Notes: generated from the letters alone by a model not told the origin. Numbered from the stretch's first letter, positions 47,673 to 57,341 are shown. The stretch: 64,000 nt of DNA from Gemmobacter fulvus (GCF_018798885.1 NZ_CP076361.1:2385501-2449500), one strand, 5' to 3'. Numbers and translations are program-made.

Positions 47673-47938
47673 CGAGTCGCAATCTGCGCATTGTGAACGA
47701 AAAAGGCCTGCACGCGCGGGCTTCGGCAAAGTTTGTCGAATGTGTCGAAGGGTTCGATGCCAGCGCCGAGGTCAGCAAGGATGGCATGACGGTGTCCGGC
47801 GATTCCATCATGGGCTTGCTGATGCTGGGCGCATCGCGCGGGACCAGCATTGATGTGGCGACGCAAGGCGCAGAGGCGCAGGCGCTTGCCGACGCGCTGG
47901 AAAAGCTGGTGGCCAACCGCTTTGGTGAAGACCATTGA
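47669..47938 (+). CDS. ptsH: Phosphocarrier protein HPr
   Basis: 89 aa. Phospho-His15 in GLHARAS and the regulatory Ser45 in SGDSIMGLL, the target of HprK. Passes phosphate from EI (not in this window) to the EIIA protein. Last gene of the chvI-chvG-hprK-rapZ-EIIA-HPr unit, overlapping its neighbour's reading frame at the 3' end. Confidence 0.95.
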   Translation: MTSRNLRIVNEKGLHARASAKFVECVEGFDASAEVSKDGMTVSGDSIMGLLMLGASRGTSIDVATQGAEAQALADALEKLVANRFGEDH

Positions 47939-48821
47939 CGCGCCAGAGCCAGTGGACGGTGTTGTTTTGACCGAACCGACAAAGGTGACGGGGAAGGCCG
48001 AGCGGACCTATGACATGCGCAGGCTGTCATATGCCGGCACCTTCACCAATCCGTTCAAGGCGGGGGCGATCCGCAGCATTGAATGGCTGACGGCCAAGGT
48101 GACATTGTTGCGGTTGATCCGGCAGTTCGAACGGTCGGGCGCGCCGTTCGGGGCGCCATTCTGGCCCAAGGCCATCGCGCAGATGGGGATCGACATTCAG
48201 ACCCCGGCGGAAGAAATCGCCCGCATCCCGGCCACTGGCCCGGTGGTGGTGGTGGCAAACCATCCGCATGGTCTGGTGGATGGCATGGTGATGGCCGAGA
48301 TGGTCACGCGGGTGCGGCCGGATTTCAAGATCCTGACGCGCTCTCTGTTGACCGGCATCCCCGAGATCGAGGAATTCATGATCCCCGTGCCTTTCCCGCA
48401 TGAAGACAATGCGCGCGAACTGGGGCTGGAGATGCGCAATCAGACCATGGCGCATCTGAAGCGTGGCGGGCTGATCATACTGTTTCCGGCGGGCAAGGTG
48501 GCCTGTTCCGAAGGCTGGTTCGGACCGGCGATCGAGCCGGAGTGGAACCCGTTCACGCATAAGATGATCATGCGCAGCGGTGCCACGGTGGTGCCGATCC
48601 ATTTCACCGGCCAGAATTCGCGCGCCTATCAGATTGCCAACAAGCTCTCCTCGACAGTGCGGCAAGGCCTGCTGCTGTATGAGATCAAACGGGCTCTGTT
48701 CAAACCGCAGCGCCCACATATCGGGCATCCGATTCCCGCCGAGGTATTGAAGCAGTGGGAAAACAACCCGCGCGGCTTTCTGGCCTGGCTGCGCGAGTTG
48801 ACGCTGTCTTTGGGGCGTTGA
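47925..48821 (+). CDS. Lysophospholipid acyltransferase-like protein
   Basis: About 298 aa. PlsC-like domain with NHPHGLVDGMVMAE (the catalytic His/Asp block, spaced H-x5-D in this branch), SLLTGIPEIEEFMIPVPFPHE and LFPAGKVA. Likely transfers acyl groups to a glycerol- or ornithine-type acceptor at the inner membrane. The start is uncertain: GTG at 47925 overlaps ptsH by 14 bp; other candidates lie up to about 60 bp downstream. Confidence 0.8.
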   Translation: MKTIDAPEPVDGVVLTEPTKVTGKAERTYDMRRLSYAGTFTNPFKAGAIRSIEWLTAKVTLLRLIRQFERSGAPFGAPFWPKAIAQMGIDIQTPAEEIARIPATGPVVVVANHPHGLVDGMVMAEMVTRVRPDFKILTRSLLTGIPEIEEFMIPVPFPHEDNARELGLEMRNQTMAHLKRGGLIILFPAGKVACSEGWFGPAIEPEWNPFTHKMIMRSGATVVPIHFTGQNSRAYQIANKLSSTVRQGLLLYEIKRALFKPQRPHIGHPIPAEVLKQWENNPRGFLAWLRELTLSLGR

Positions 48822-48828
48822 CCGGATC

Positions 48829-49704
48829 CTAGCGGGTGGGAACCGGCGTTTCGCCGCGATAGTCATAAAAGCCACGACCCGTCTTTCGGCCAAGCCAACC
48901 GGCTTCGACATATTTGGTCAGCAGCGGGCAGGGGCGGTATTTGGTATCAGCCAACCCTTCATGCAGCACGTTCATGATGGCAAGGCAGGTATCCAGCCCG
49001 ATGAAATCCGCCAGCTCCAGCGGCCCCATCGGATGGTTCGCGCCCAGCTTCATGGATTCGTCGATGGATTTGACCGAACCGACTCCTTCATACAGCGTAT
49101 AGACCGCCTCGTTGATCATCGGCATCAGGATGCGGTTCACGATGAAGGCGGGGAAGTCTTCGGCAGAGGCCGCGGTCTTGCCCAGCTTGCCCACCACGGC
49201 CAGCAAGGTCTCATAGGTTTCGACATCGGTGGCGATGCCGCGGATCAGTTCGACCAACTGCATCACCGGCACCGGGTTCATGAAGTGGAACCCCATGAAC
49301 TTTTCGGGCCGGTCGGTGCGCGAGGCCAACCGCGTGATCGAAATCGACGAGGTGTTCGAGGTCAGGATCGTCGTGGGTTTCAGATGCGGCAGCAGGGCAT
49401 CAAAGATCTGCTGCTTGACGGTTTCCTTTTCGGTCGCCGCCTCGATCACCAGATCGGTCTGGCCCAGATCGGCCAGCGTCATCGTGGTCTTGATCCGGGC
49501 CATCGCGGCGGCCTTGTCTTCGGCGCTCACCTTGCCGCGGCTGACCTGGCGTTCGATGTTTTTATCAATGATGGCAATGGCTTTGGTCAGCCCCTCTGCG
49601 CTGACGTCGTTCAGCAACACCTCATAGCCCGCCAATGCGAACACATGCGCGATGCCATTGCCCATCTGACCCGCCCCGACAATGCCGACCGTTTCGATTG
49701 CCAT
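48829..49704 (-). CDS. hbd: 3-Hydroxybutyryl-CoA dehydrogenase
   Basis: NAD(P)-dependent enzyme interconverting 3-hydroxybutyryl-CoA and acetoacetyl-CoA. 291 aa from the ATG at 49704 (GGGGAG upstream). Rossmann GXGXXG in VGIVGAGQMGNGIAHVFA, catalytic region FMGFHFMNPVPVMQLVE, and GFIVNR-like segment AFIVNRILMPMINEA. Serves PHB and fatty-acid turnover and can feed crotonyl-CoA to the ethylmalonyl-CoA pathway. Confidence 0.93.
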   Translation of the reverse strand: MAIETVGIVGAGQMGNGIAHVFALAGYEVLLNDVSAEGLTKAIAIIDKNIERQVSRGKVSAEDKAAAMARIKTTMTLADLGQTDLVIEAATEKETVKQQIFDALLPHLKPTTILTSNTSSISITRLASRTDRPEKFMGFHFMNPVPVMQLVELIRGIATDVETYETLLAVVGKLGKTAASAEDFPAFIVNRILMPMINEAVYTLYEGVGSVKSIDESMKLGANHPMGPLELADFIGLDTCLAIMNVLHEGLADTKYRPCPLLTKYVEAGWLGRKTGRGFYDYRGETPVPTR

Positions 49705-49796
49705 GCCTATCTCCCCAATCATCGGGCGAACCTTATGCGCCGGATGACCCCCGGCGCAAGACCGGATCGGTTGTGGCGGCCTGCTGCCGTTAGCCA

Positions 49797-49819
49797 TTTG
49801 GCAAGGGGTTTGCGGCAAA
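49797..49819 (-). promoter_or_regulatory. TTTGGCAA / TTTGCGGCAAA pair upstream of hbd
   Basis: TTTGGCAA (49797-49804) and the perfect dyad TTTGCGGCAAA (49809-49819) lie about 95-115 bp before the hbd start and close to the divergent gene. ScfR-type acyl-CoA regulators are known to bind TTTGCAA-like half-sites, so this is a candidate, not proven. Confidence 0.3.
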
Positions 49820-49856
49820 GTGAGTCTCGGGTGACTGAGAAACTTGGGTGGGTGCA

Positions 49857-50687
49857 ATGGTCTATGCGTATCAGGGCGAGGGGGCCCTGGATTATTTTCC
49901 GTGCCGGTATGGCACATCGAAACTGCTGTTCCGGGGGCCGCGCCGGTCTCTGGAGCCGCCCTATATTGCCGTGCTAGGGGGCACGGAAACCTATGGCAAA
50001 TTCGTGCCGCATCCCTATCCCGCGCTGGTGGAGCGGGCGACAGGGCTGCGCCTGGTCAATCTTGGCGCGGTCAATGCCGGGCTTGATGTCTATCTGAATG
50101 ATCCGGAGATTCTGGGCATTAGCTCTGCTGCCCATCTGACAGTGGTGCAGATTGTCGGGGCGCAGAATCTGTCGAATCGCTTCTATGCCGTGCATCCGCG
50201 GCGCAATGACCGGTTTCTGGGGGCGACGCCCGTGTTGAAATCCCTGTATCGCGAGGTGGATTTTACCGAGTTCAATTTTACCCGGCATATGGTGCAGAGC
50301 CTGCAACGGGTGTCGGCAGAGCGGTTCGAGATCGTGGCGCAGGAATTGCGCAACAGTTGGGTCAGCCGGATGGCCGCACTGCTGGAGCGGATCGGCGGCA
50401 AGACCCTGCTGTTGTGGATCGGCGCCGCCGCGCCAGCCCCCGTGCTCGGGCCTGCAGATCTGGGCCGGGATCCGCTGCTGGTCGATGCGGCCATGGTCGC
50501 GGCCGTCAAAAGCCGTGCCACGGCCTATCTGGAGGTGCTCTACCCGCCCGTCTCTGACCCGCCTGTGGGCGAGGGGCTGCGCTATGCAACGCTGGATGCG
50601 CCTGCGGCAGAGGGCGTTCCGGGGGCGGGTGTGCATGAGACCATTGCGGCGGCCCTGGCACAGACCCTTGCCAAGCTGCTGGGGTAA
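49857..50687 (+). CDS. DUF6473 family protein
   Basis: 276 aa, soluble. The ATG at 49857 is preferred over a GTG at 49848. It begins with YQGEGALDYFPCRYGTSKLLFRGP split over the first 30 residues, then has the VLGGTETYGKFV motif and an SGNH/GDSL-like sense of order. I recognise it as the DUF6473 family, known from Rhodobacterales and linked by annotators to polysaccharide-related loci. Activity unknown. Confidence 0.72.
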   Translation: MVYAYQGEGALDYFPCRYGTSKLLFRGPRRSLEPPYIAVLGGTETYGKFVPHPYPALVERATGLRLVNLGAVNAGLDVYLNDPEILGISSAAHLTVVQIVGAQNLSNRFYAVHPRRNDRFLGATPVLKSLYREVDFTEFNFTRHMVQSLQRVSAERFEIVAQELRNSWVSRMAALLERIGGKTLLLWIGAAAPAPVLGPADLGRDPLLVDAAMVAAVKSRATAYLEVLYPPVSDPPVGEGLRYATLDAPAAEGVPGAGVHETIAAALAQTLAKLLG

Positions 50688-50690
50688 CAA

Positions 50691-50716
50691 AAAAGGCCGC
50701 CCGAAGGCGGCCTTTT
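50691..50716 (+). terminator. Bidirectional terminator
   Basis: Perfect 11-bp inverted repeat AAAAGGCCGCC / GGCGGCCTTTT around a CGAA tetraloop, between the convergent DUF6473 gene and etfA. Confidence 0.92.
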
Positions 50717-50735
50717 CAAAATGTGGTGCGTGGGA

Positions 50736-51662
50736 TCAGAGCTTGGCAATCAGCTCTGGCACGGCGGTGAACAGGTCTGCCACAAGGCCGTAATCCGCCA
50801 CCTGGAAAATCGGGGCTTCTTCGTCCTTGTTGATGGCAACAATGACCTTGCTGTCTTTCATCCCGGCAAGGTGCTGGATCGCACCCGAAATGCCGACCGC
50901 GACATAAAGCTTGGGAGCCACAACCTTGCCGGTCTGCCCCACTTGCCAGTCATTCGGGGCATAGCCCGAATCGACTGCCGCGCGGGATGCGCCAACGGCA
51001 GCGCCGAGCTTGTCCGCCAGCGAGGAGATCAGGGCGAAATCGGCTTCGGAGCCAACGCCGCGCCCGCCCGACACCACGATCCCGGCCGAGGTCAGCTCGG
51101 GGCGGTCAGAGGTGGCGACCTTGTCTTCGACCCAGGCCGAAAGATCAGCCGCCGTGGCGCCCGAAATCGGCTCCACCGCAGCCGCGCCGGTATTGCCAAC
51201 AGCGGCAAATGCGGCGGTGCGCACAGTGAACACTTTCACCTTGTCGGTGGATTTTACGGTCTGAATGGCGTTCCCGGCATAGATCGGGCGCTCGAACGTG
51301 TCGGCGTCGATCACGGCGGTCACATCGGTCAGCACCATGACATCCAGCAGGGCGGCGACGCGCGGCAGGACGTTCTTGGAAAACGCCGTCGCCGCAGCCG
51401 CGATATGGCTGTAGCCACCGGCCAGACCCACGATCAGGGCAGCGGTGGGTTCAGCCAGGCCGTGGCAATAGCTGTGATCCCCGGCGAACAGCACCTTGGA
51501 CACGCCATCAAGCTTGGCGGCCTCGGCTGCGGCGGCATCGCCACCCTCGCCTGCCACCAGCACATGCACATCGCCCAGCGATTTTACCGCTGCAAGCGTC
51601 TTGGCCACCGCATCGGTGGCAAGCTGCCCGTTGTTCACATCGGCAAGCAGAAGAACACCCAT
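50736..51662 (-). CDS. etfA: Electron transfer flavoprotein alpha subunit
   Basis: 308 aa. C-terminal FAD-binding domain with [21 protein letters not shown], the QVGQTGKVV motif and [19 protein letters not shown] (consensus of the alpha family). Accepts electrons from acyl-CoA dehydrogenases, including Mcd here, and passes them to ETF:quinone oxidoreductase. Its ATG overlaps the etfB stop by one base. Confidence 0.97.
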   Translation of the reverse strand: MGVLLLADVNNGQLATDAVAKTLAAVKSLGDVHVLVAGEGGDAAAAEAAKLDGVSKVLFAGDHSYCHGLAEPTAALIVGLAGGYSHIAAAATAFSKNVLPRVAALLDVMVLTDVTAVIDADTFERPIYAGNAIQTVKSTDKVKVFTVRTAAFAAVGNTGAAAVEPISGATAADLSAWVEDKVATSDRPELTSAGIVVSGGRGVGSEADFALISSLADKLGAAVGASRAAVDSGYAPNDWQVGQTGKVVAPKLYVAVGISGAIQHLAGMKDSKVIVAINKDEEAPIFQVADYGLVADLFTAVPELIAKL

Positions 51663-52423
51663 CAGATCACCCCTGCTTCATCTTTGAGTTTCGCAATCAG
51701 CTCGTCGACCGATGCCACCTTCACGCCAGCCTTGCGGCCAGCCGGTTCGGTGGTCTTGATCACGGTCAGGCGCGGGGTGACATCGACGCCGTAATCGGCG
51801 GCGGTCTTTTCCTCCAGCGGCTTTTTCTTGGCCTTCATGATGTTCGGCAGCGAGGCATAGCGCGGCTCGTTCAGGCGCAGGTCCACGGTGACAACGGCGG
51901 GCAGCTTCACCTTGATGGTCTGCAAGCCGCCATCCACTTCGCGCGTCACCACGGCATTGTCGCCCTCAACGGCCAATTCGCTGGCGAAGGTTGCCTGCGA
52001 CCAGCCGAGCAGCGCCGACAGCATCTGGCCGGTGGCGTTCATGTCATTGTCGATGGCTTGTTTGCCGGTCAGCACCAGGCCGGGGGCCTCGTCCTTGATC
52101 ACGGCGGCCAGCAGCTTGGCCACGGCCAGCGGCTCGACGTCGGTATGCACATCCGAGGCGGCTTCGATCAGGATGGCCCGATCTGCGCCCATCGCCAGCG
52201 CGGTGCGCAGCGTTTCCTGGCTTTGTTTCACGCCGATCGACACTACCACGATCTCGGACGCGACGCCCTTTTCCTTCAGGCGGATCGCCTCTTCCACTGC
52301 GATTTCGTCAAACGGGTTCATCGACATCTTCACATTCGCAAGATCGACCCCGCTGCCATCCGCTTTCACGCGAACTTTCACGTTATAGTCAATCACGCGT
52401 TTGACAGGCACCAAAACCTTCAT
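51662..52423 (-). CDS. etfB: Electron transfer flavoprotein beta subunit
   Basis: 253 aa from the ATG at 52423 (AGGAG upstream). AMP-binding beta subunit with [10 protein letters not shown] start, [17 protein letters not shown] and the GADRAILIE and [17 protein letters not shown] motifs of the adenine-binding site. Pairs with EtfA; cytosolic. A dyad TTAC-N5-GTAA lies upstream. Confidence 0.97.
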   Translation of the reverse strand: MKVLVPVKRVIDYNVKVRVKADGSGVDLANVKMSMNPFDEIAVEEAIRLKEKGVASEIVVVSIGVKQSQETLRTALAMGADRAILIEAASDVHTDVEPLAVAKLLAAVIKDEAPGLVLTGKQAIDNDMNATGQMLSALLGWSQATFASELAVEGDNAVVTREVDGGLQTIKVKLPAVVTVDLRLNEPRYASLPNIMKAKKKPLEEKTAADYGVDVTPRLTVIKTTEPAGRKAGVKVASVDELIAKLKDEAGVI

Positions 52424-52550
52424 CAGCGGCAATCTCCTAGTTTCCAGACCCCAAGCGGGGCCTCCCAAGCTCTCCGCTGCGTTGTTAGCCCGTGAATGGC
52501 GCGGAAAACAATCCAAAAGCGACGCGCTGCGACGCCACGACGCCGCGTTA

Positions 52551-52566
52551 TTTACCTGACGTAAGG
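52551..52566 (-). promoter_or_regulatory. TTAC-N5-GTAA dyad upstream of etfB
   Basis: TTTACCTGACGTAAGG lies about 130 bp before etfB. The arms TTAC/GTAA with an ACGTAA right half resemble operators of MerR-type LiuR regulators of acyl-CoA catabolism. A single weak match, so low weight. Confidence 0.25.
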
Positions 52567-52576
52567 TCTTGCAGGA

Positions 52577-53149
52577 TCAGCGGGTCAGCCCCGGCACCCA
52601 AAGCACGTCCTTGCGGCCATCGTCATTGGCGATGCGGGCGGCGACAAAGAACCAATCACTGAGCCTGTTCAGATATTTGACGGCTTCGGCATTGATGTCT
52701 TCCATGGTGGCCAGTTCCACCACCAGCCGTTCGGCGCGGCGCGAAACGGTGCGGCACAGATGCAGATGGGCGGCCAGCGCAGAGCCGCCGGGAAGGATAA
52801 AGCTTCGCAGCGGTTCGAGATTTGCGTTCATCGCATCAATCTCGGCCTCCAGTCGCGCGACCTGCGATTCGATGACACGCAGCGGCGTGTAGCCTGCCTC
52901 GTGATCGCGGGCCATGTCAGGGCGGCAGAGATCGGCGCCCAGATCGAACAGATCGTTCTGGATGCGTTGAAGCGCCTCGTCCATGGCACCGCTGGCGTGC
53001 AGACGGGCAAGACCCAGCGTGGCATTGGTTTCATCCACCGTGCCATAGGCCGTGACGCGCAGCGAGTGTTTCGCGACGCGCACGCCATTGCCAAGCGCCG
53101 TTTCGCCCGCATCGCCGGTTTTGGTGTAGATCTTTGACAGAACGACCAT
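52577..53149 (-). CDS. Cob(I)alamin adenosyltransferase (PduO type)
   Basis: 190 aa. Transfers adenosyl from ATP to cob(I)alamin. Five-helix-bundle PduO pattern: SKIYTKTGDAGETAL with the ATP-binding TKTGD, YGTVDETNATLGLAR, and RTVSRRAERLVVEL and LNRLSDWFFVAAR near the end. Supplies adenosylcobalamin to mutases, for example ethylmalonyl-CoA mutase. Its ATG overlaps the stop of the small membrane gene upstream. Confidence 0.95.
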   Translation of the reverse strand: MVVLSKIYTKTGDAGETALGNGVRVAKHSLRVTAYGTVDETNATLGLARLHASGAMDEALQRIQNDLFDLGADLCRPDMARDHEAGYTPLRVIESQVARLEAEIDAMNANLEPLRSFILPGGSALAAHLHLCRTVSRRAERLVVELATMEDINAEAVKYLNRLSDWFFVAARIANDDGRKDVLWVPGLTR

Positions 53150-53361
53150 CAGTTCCCCCCGCGGCTGCGGATATAGGCAAAGGCGACAATCAGGATCACC
53201 GCCAAGGCCTGCGCCGCGATTCTGTAGCGCATCAGCCGGTTTGCATGTTTGCGGTTGAACTCGCCGCCCTTGGCGAAGCCACCGATGCCGATCATCAGGA
53301 TAATCAGCACGCCAAATGATGCAAGCGCGGCAACGATGAACAGCGGATCCTTGAGCAGCAT
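53149..53361 (-). CDS. Twin-transmembrane-helix small protein
   Basis: 70 aa, two hydrophobic helices (residues 7-27 and 47-66) separated by a conserved KGGEFNRKHANRLMRYRI loop. This is the small HIG1-like/twin-TM family of alphaproteobacteria, whose members have been associated with respiratory complexes. TGATG coupling to the adenosyltransferase gene. Confidence 0.85.
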   Translation of the reverse strand: MLLKDPLFIVAALASFGVLIILMIGIGGFAKGGEFNRKHANRLMRYRIAAQALAVILIVAFAYIRSRGGN

Positions 53362-53427
53362 GGTGTTCCCTTTCGCAATTGGCCGAGATGTAGCGGCTTT
53401 ACATGGAAAGGCGAGGGCTTTGTTGTC

Positions 53428-54261
53428 TCAGCTGCGGGCGATCAGCCAGTCGAGCAGGCGTGTGGGCAGGATGCGGCGGGCAAAGCCCATCAGATGCGTG
53501 GCCTTGGTCACATAATAACGCGGCCTGGGCCGGGGGCTTTCCAGCGCATGAATCAGCTTGGCGGTAACGGCTGAACAGGGCAGCTCGAACGGGTCCGGGC
53601 CGGTTTTCGGATGATACAGGCGGCTCAGCAGGCTGCGGTATTCCTCGGACCGGGCAGAGCTTTCCCACTTCACCCATTTTTCGAAATGCGGGATGGAATT
53701 CTGCCGGATCAGGGTGGGAATCGGGCCGGGTTCGATCAGGATCACGGCAATGCCGGTGCCGCGCATCTCAACCCGCAGCACATCGGTCAGCCCTTCCATG
53801 GCGAATTTGGTGGCCACATAGGCACCGCGCCAGCGCATGCCGACCAGACCCAGAACCGAAGAGCAGTTGATGATGCGCCCGGCGCCCTGTTCCCGCATCA
53901 TCGGGATCACCCGGCGGGTCAGATCGTGATACCCGAACAGATTGACCTCGAAAATCTCGCGCAGCGCGCTGCGGGGCAGATCCTCGACAGCGCCGGGGCA
54001 GGCATAGGCCCCATTGTTGTAAAGCGCATCCAGCGTGCCGCCGGTGCGCGCCTTCACCTCTGCGACCGCCGCTTCGATCGAGGCCTCGTCGCTGTAATCG
54101 AGCAGAAAGCTTTCCAGCCCTTCTGATTGGAGCCGGTCACAATCAGCCTGCTGCCGACAGGTGGCAAAGACACGCCAGCCGCGCGCCTTCAGGCCACGGG
54201 CGGCATCATAGCCGATCCCCGAAGAACAGCCGGTGATCAGAATGGTACGGGGGGATGACAT
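53428..54261 (-). CDS. SDR-family oxidoreductase
   Basis: 277 aa, classical short-chain dehydrogenase. Cofactor site TGCSSGIG, NNGAYACPGAVEDLP, catalytic Ser in NCSSVLGLVG and the YVATK motif with catalytic Tyr and Lys. The ATG at 54261 follows GGAG. Substrate unknown. The 36 bp before the gene contain the TTGCAC-N5-GCGCAA dyad shared with pckA, suggesting a link with carbon or acyl metabolism. Confidence 0.9.
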   Translation of the reverse strand: MSSPRTILITGCSSGIGYDAARGLKARGWRVFATCRQQADCDRLQSEGLESFLLDYSDEASIEAAVAEVKARTGGTLDALYNNGAYACPGAVEDLPRSALREIFEVNLFGYHDLTRRVIPMMREQGAGRIINCSSVLGLVGMRWRGAYVATKFAMEGLTDVLRVEMRGTGIAVILIEPGPIPTLIRQNSIPHFEKWVKWESSARSEEYRSLLSRLYHPKTGPDPFELPCSAVTAKLIHALESPRPRPRYYVTKATHLMGFARRILPTRLLDWLIARS

Positions 54262-54296
54262 CAACTGCTCCGGGGTTTTTCTCCCGGTTACGGCTT

Positions 54297-54313
54297 TTGC
54301 ACCGCTAGCGCAA
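54297..54313 (-). promoter_or_regulatory. TTGCAC-N5-GCGCAA dyad before SDR gene
   Basis: 17-bp dyad 36-52 bp before the SDR start. The flanking block 54293-54317 agrees with the pckA site at 22 of 25 positions. On the minus strand, TTGCGC with a 17-bp spacer could also be a -35 element. Confidence 0.5.
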
Positions 54314-54339
54314 TCATGCCAGAGTTGGGCAGGCGCGGA

Positions 54340-54819
54340 TCAGGGCGCGGCCGTCGCGAGGAATTCGCCGGAAATGAATCCCTCCACGCCATCGCCTTCG
54401 ATCAGGATGCGCGCCCAGCCATTGTCCTCGGTCCAGATCACAAGCGCCGCCTCGCCGCGTGTCAGTTTTCCAACCACGGGAAATTCGGTCGACGGCCCTT
54501 CGCGCACATTCACCGACCGGGCGGTGATATAGCGAATCTCGCCGCCGCTGGTCGGGGCAGGGGCCTCGGTCTGGGTCGCAGCCGGGCTGACCAGCGGCAG
54601 AATCAGCGGCATCTCGGGCTGCGCTTCGGGTTCGGGGGTAAAGCTGGCCTGCGTCACAAGGGGCTGCACCGGCGCGACTGCGGGCTCTGCGCTGGCCTGG
54701 GCGGGTGCCGGATCGTTTTGCAGCGCGGCCAGACCGGGGCGAAGCTGGCCGTAATCCCGCCCGCCGACGAGCATCACGACAAACAAGGCAGCACACAGAA
54801 GAAGGATCAAACGCAGCAT
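54340..54819 (-). CDS. SH3-domain protein with membrane anchor
   Basis: 159 aa. N-terminal signal or anchor helix (residues 3-20), a Pro/Ala/Glu-rich linker of about 65 residues and a C-terminal bacterial SH3 domain (about 90-155) with RYITARSVNVREGPSTEFPVVG. SH3b domains bind peptidoglycan or proteins. A periplasmic role is likely, partner unknown. Confidence 0.85.
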   Translation of the reverse strand: MLRLILLLCAALFVVMLVGGRDYGQLRPGLAALQNDPAPAQASAEPAVAPVQPLVTQASFTPEPEAQPEMPLILPLVSPAATQTEAPAPTSGGEIRYITARSVNVREGPSTEFPVVGKLTRGEAALVIWTEDNGWARILIEGDGVEGFISGEFLATAAP

Positions 54820-54954
54820 GGGGCACCTGGAATCACTGGGAATGATCGGGGTCTATCACGGAAGTTTACGCTTTCGTGTGGAAAAAGTCCGCTCTTTTTC
54901 CCCCGCAGATAAAAGCGGCTGGACCGGCGCACGGCCTGCGATTACACCACATCC

Positions 54955-57258
54955 ATGACCAAAAAGACCGATGACCCCAAGATCGAGCCCGTCCTGCATT
55001 CGGAGCCGCTGCGCCGTGCCATTGGCGAGCGCTATCTGACCTATGCGCTGTCCACGATCATGCACCGGGCGCTGCCCGATGCGCGGGATGGATTGAAGCC
55101 GGTTCATCGGCGGATCCTTTATGCCATGCGGGAACTCAGGCTCTCGCCCACCGGCGGGTTCCGCAAATCGGCCAAGATTTCGGGCGATGTGATGGGGAAC
55201 TATCACCCCCATGGCGATGCGGCGATCTATGATGCGATGGCGCGTCTGGCGCAGGATTTCAACGTCCGCTATCCGCTGGTCGACGGGCAGGGCAACTTCG
55301 GCAATATCGACGGCGATAACCCCGCCGCCAGCCGCTATACTGAAGCCCGTCTGACCGCGATTGCCGAAACTTTGATGGAAGGGCTGGCGGAAAACGCGGT
55401 CGACTTCCGCCCCAATTACGACGGTACGCTGGAAGAGCCGGTGGTGATGCCTGCCGCCTTCCCCAATCTTCTGGCCAATGGGTCCAGCGGGATTGCGGTG
55501 GGCATGGCGACCAATATCCCGCCGCACAACCTGCACGAACTGATCGACGCCTGTCAGTTGATGCTCAAGCGCCCCGATGCCTCGGATGACGAGGTGGTGG
55601 CGCTGGTGCCCGGCCCCGATTTCCCGACCGGCGGCGTGATCGTGGAGCCGCGCGAGAATATCCTTGAAGCCTACCGCACCGGGCGCGGCGCGTTCCGGCT
55701 GCGCGCGCGCTGGCAGGTCGAGGATCTGGGCCGCGGCATGTGGCAGATCATTGTCACCGAAATTCCGTATCAGGTGCAGAAGTCCAAGCTGATCGAACGT
55801 CTGGCAGAGCTGATCCAGACCAAGAAAGTGCCGGCCCTGGCCGATGTGCGCGACGAGTCCGCCGATGACATCCGCATCGTGCTGGAACCGCGCGTGCGCA
55901 CGGTGGAACCTGACATGCTGATGGGGATGCTGTTCAAGAACAGCGATCTGGAGATCCGCTTCAGCCTGAACATGAACGTGCTGATCGACGGGCGGGTGCC
56001 GCGCGTCTGTTCGCTGAAAGAGGTGCTGCGCGCCTTCCTCGATCACCGCCGCGAGGTTTTGCAGCGCCGCACCACCCACCGGATCGAAAGGATCGACCAT
56101 CGGCTAGAGATTCTGGAAGGGTTCATCATCACCTTCCTGAACCTCGACCGGGTGATCGACATCATTCGCTATGACGAAGACCCCAAACGCGCCCTGATGG
56201 CCGAACACTGGGGCCGCAAGCACAAGCGCGCCACGTCGGAGGCCGATTATGTCGCCCCGGCACCGGGGGCGGGCGCGCTGACCGAGGTTCAGGCCGAGGC
56301 CATTCTCAACATGCGTCTGCGCAGCCTGCGCAAGCTGGAAGAGATGGAACTGGTGGCAGAGCGTGATGCGCTGCGGGCTGAACGGGCCGATCTGTCAGAG
56401 CTGATGGCAAGCGACATCTTGCAATGGAAGCGCATCGGCAAGGATCTGGCCGATATCCAGAAGCAATTCGGCAAAGGCGCTGCGGGCGGCGCCCGGCGCA
56501 GCACCTTTGCAGACATGGCCGATGTGGAAGACGTGCCCTACGAGGCGATGATCGAACGGGAACCGATCACGGTCATCTGCTCCAAGATGGGCTGGATCCG
56601 CGCCATGAAGGGCCATGTCGCGCTGGATACCGAGGTGAAGTTCAAGGATGGCGACGAGGGCCGCTTCATCTTCCATGCCGAGACGACCGACCGGATTCTG
56701 CTGATCGGCGCCAATGGCCGGTTCTATACGCTGATCGGGGCCAATCTGCCCGGCGGGCGGGGTATGGGCGAGCCGGTGCGCCTGATGGTCGATCTGCCGA
56801 ATGACAGCGAAATCACCGATCTGATGATCTGGCGCGCGGCGGAAAAGCTGCTGGTGGCCTCGACCGCCGGGGACGGTTTTGTCGTGCCCTCCGAAGAGGT
56901 TGTGGCGCAGACCCGCGCGGGCAAGCAGGTTCTGACGGTGAAGGACGGGGTGAAAACTGCCCTGTGCCGCCGTGTGCAGGGCGACCATGTGGCTGTTGTC
57001 GGCGAAAACCGCAAACTGCTGGTGTTCCCGCTGGCAGAGCTGCCCGAAATGGCCAAGGGCAAGGGCGTGCGCTTGCAGAAATACAAGGATGGCGGCCTGT
57101 CTGATGCCATCACCTTTGTGCTGGCCCAGGGGCTGAGCTGGAAAGACCCGGCAGGGCGGACGCGGCTGGAGGCCGATCTGGCGCAGTGGCGCGGCGCACG
57201 GGCCTCTGCCGGAGCGATGGCCCCGCGTGGCTTCCCGCGCGACAACCAATTCAATTGA
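54955..57258 (+). CDS. parC: DNA topoisomerase IV subunit A
   Basis: 767 aa, decatenating type II topoisomerase subunit. [14 protein letters not shown], active-site Tyr128 in AASRYTE, the breakage-reunion domain, then beta-propeller C-terminal repeats (about residues 520-750). The quinolone region is [12 protein letters not shown], with Ala where E. coli ParC has Ser80 and Asp where it has Glu84. Sequence length and order fit ParC rather than GyrA. Confidence 0.96.
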   Translation: MTKKTDDPKIEPVLHSEPLRRAIGERYLTYALSTIMHRALPDARDGLKPVHRRILYAMRELRLSPTGGFRKSAKISGDVMGNYHPHGDAAIYDAMARLAQDFNVRYPLVDGQGNFGNIDGDNPAASRYTEARLTAIAETLMEGLAENAVDFRPNYDGTLEEPVVMPAAFPNLLANGSSGIAVGMATNIPPHNLHELIDACQLMLKRPDASDDEVVALVPGPDFPTGGVIVEPRENILEAYRTGRGAFRLRARWQVEDLGRGMWQIIVTEIPYQVQKSKLIERLAELIQTKKVPALADVRDESADDIRIVLEPRVRTVEPDMLMGMLFKNSDLEIRFSLNMNVLIDGRVPRVCSLKEVLRAFLDHRREVLQRRTTHRIERIDHRLEILEGFIITFLNLDRVIDIIRYDEDPKRALMAEHWGRKHKRATSEADYVAPAPGAGALTEVQAEAILNMRLRSLRKLEEMELVAERDALRAERADLSELMASDILQWKRIGKDLADIQKQFGKGAAGGARRSTFADMADVEDVPYEAMIEREPITVICSKMGWIRAMKGHVALDTEVKFKDGDEGRFIFHAETTDRILLIGANGRFYTLIGANLPGGRGMGEPVRLMVDLPNDSEITDLMIWRAAEKLLVASTAGDGFVVPSEEVVAQTRAGKQVLTVKDGVKTALCRRVQGDHVAVVGENRKLLVFPLAELPEMAKGKGVRLQKYKDGGLSDAITFVLAQGLSWKDPAGRTRLEADLAQWRGARASAGAMAPRGFPRDNQFN

Positions 57259-57341
57259 GCGGATCGGGCGGATACGAAACGATTGCGGAATCCTGATCTG
57301 CGCGCCTAATCTCTGGACGGGATAGAAAAGGGGAATACTCC

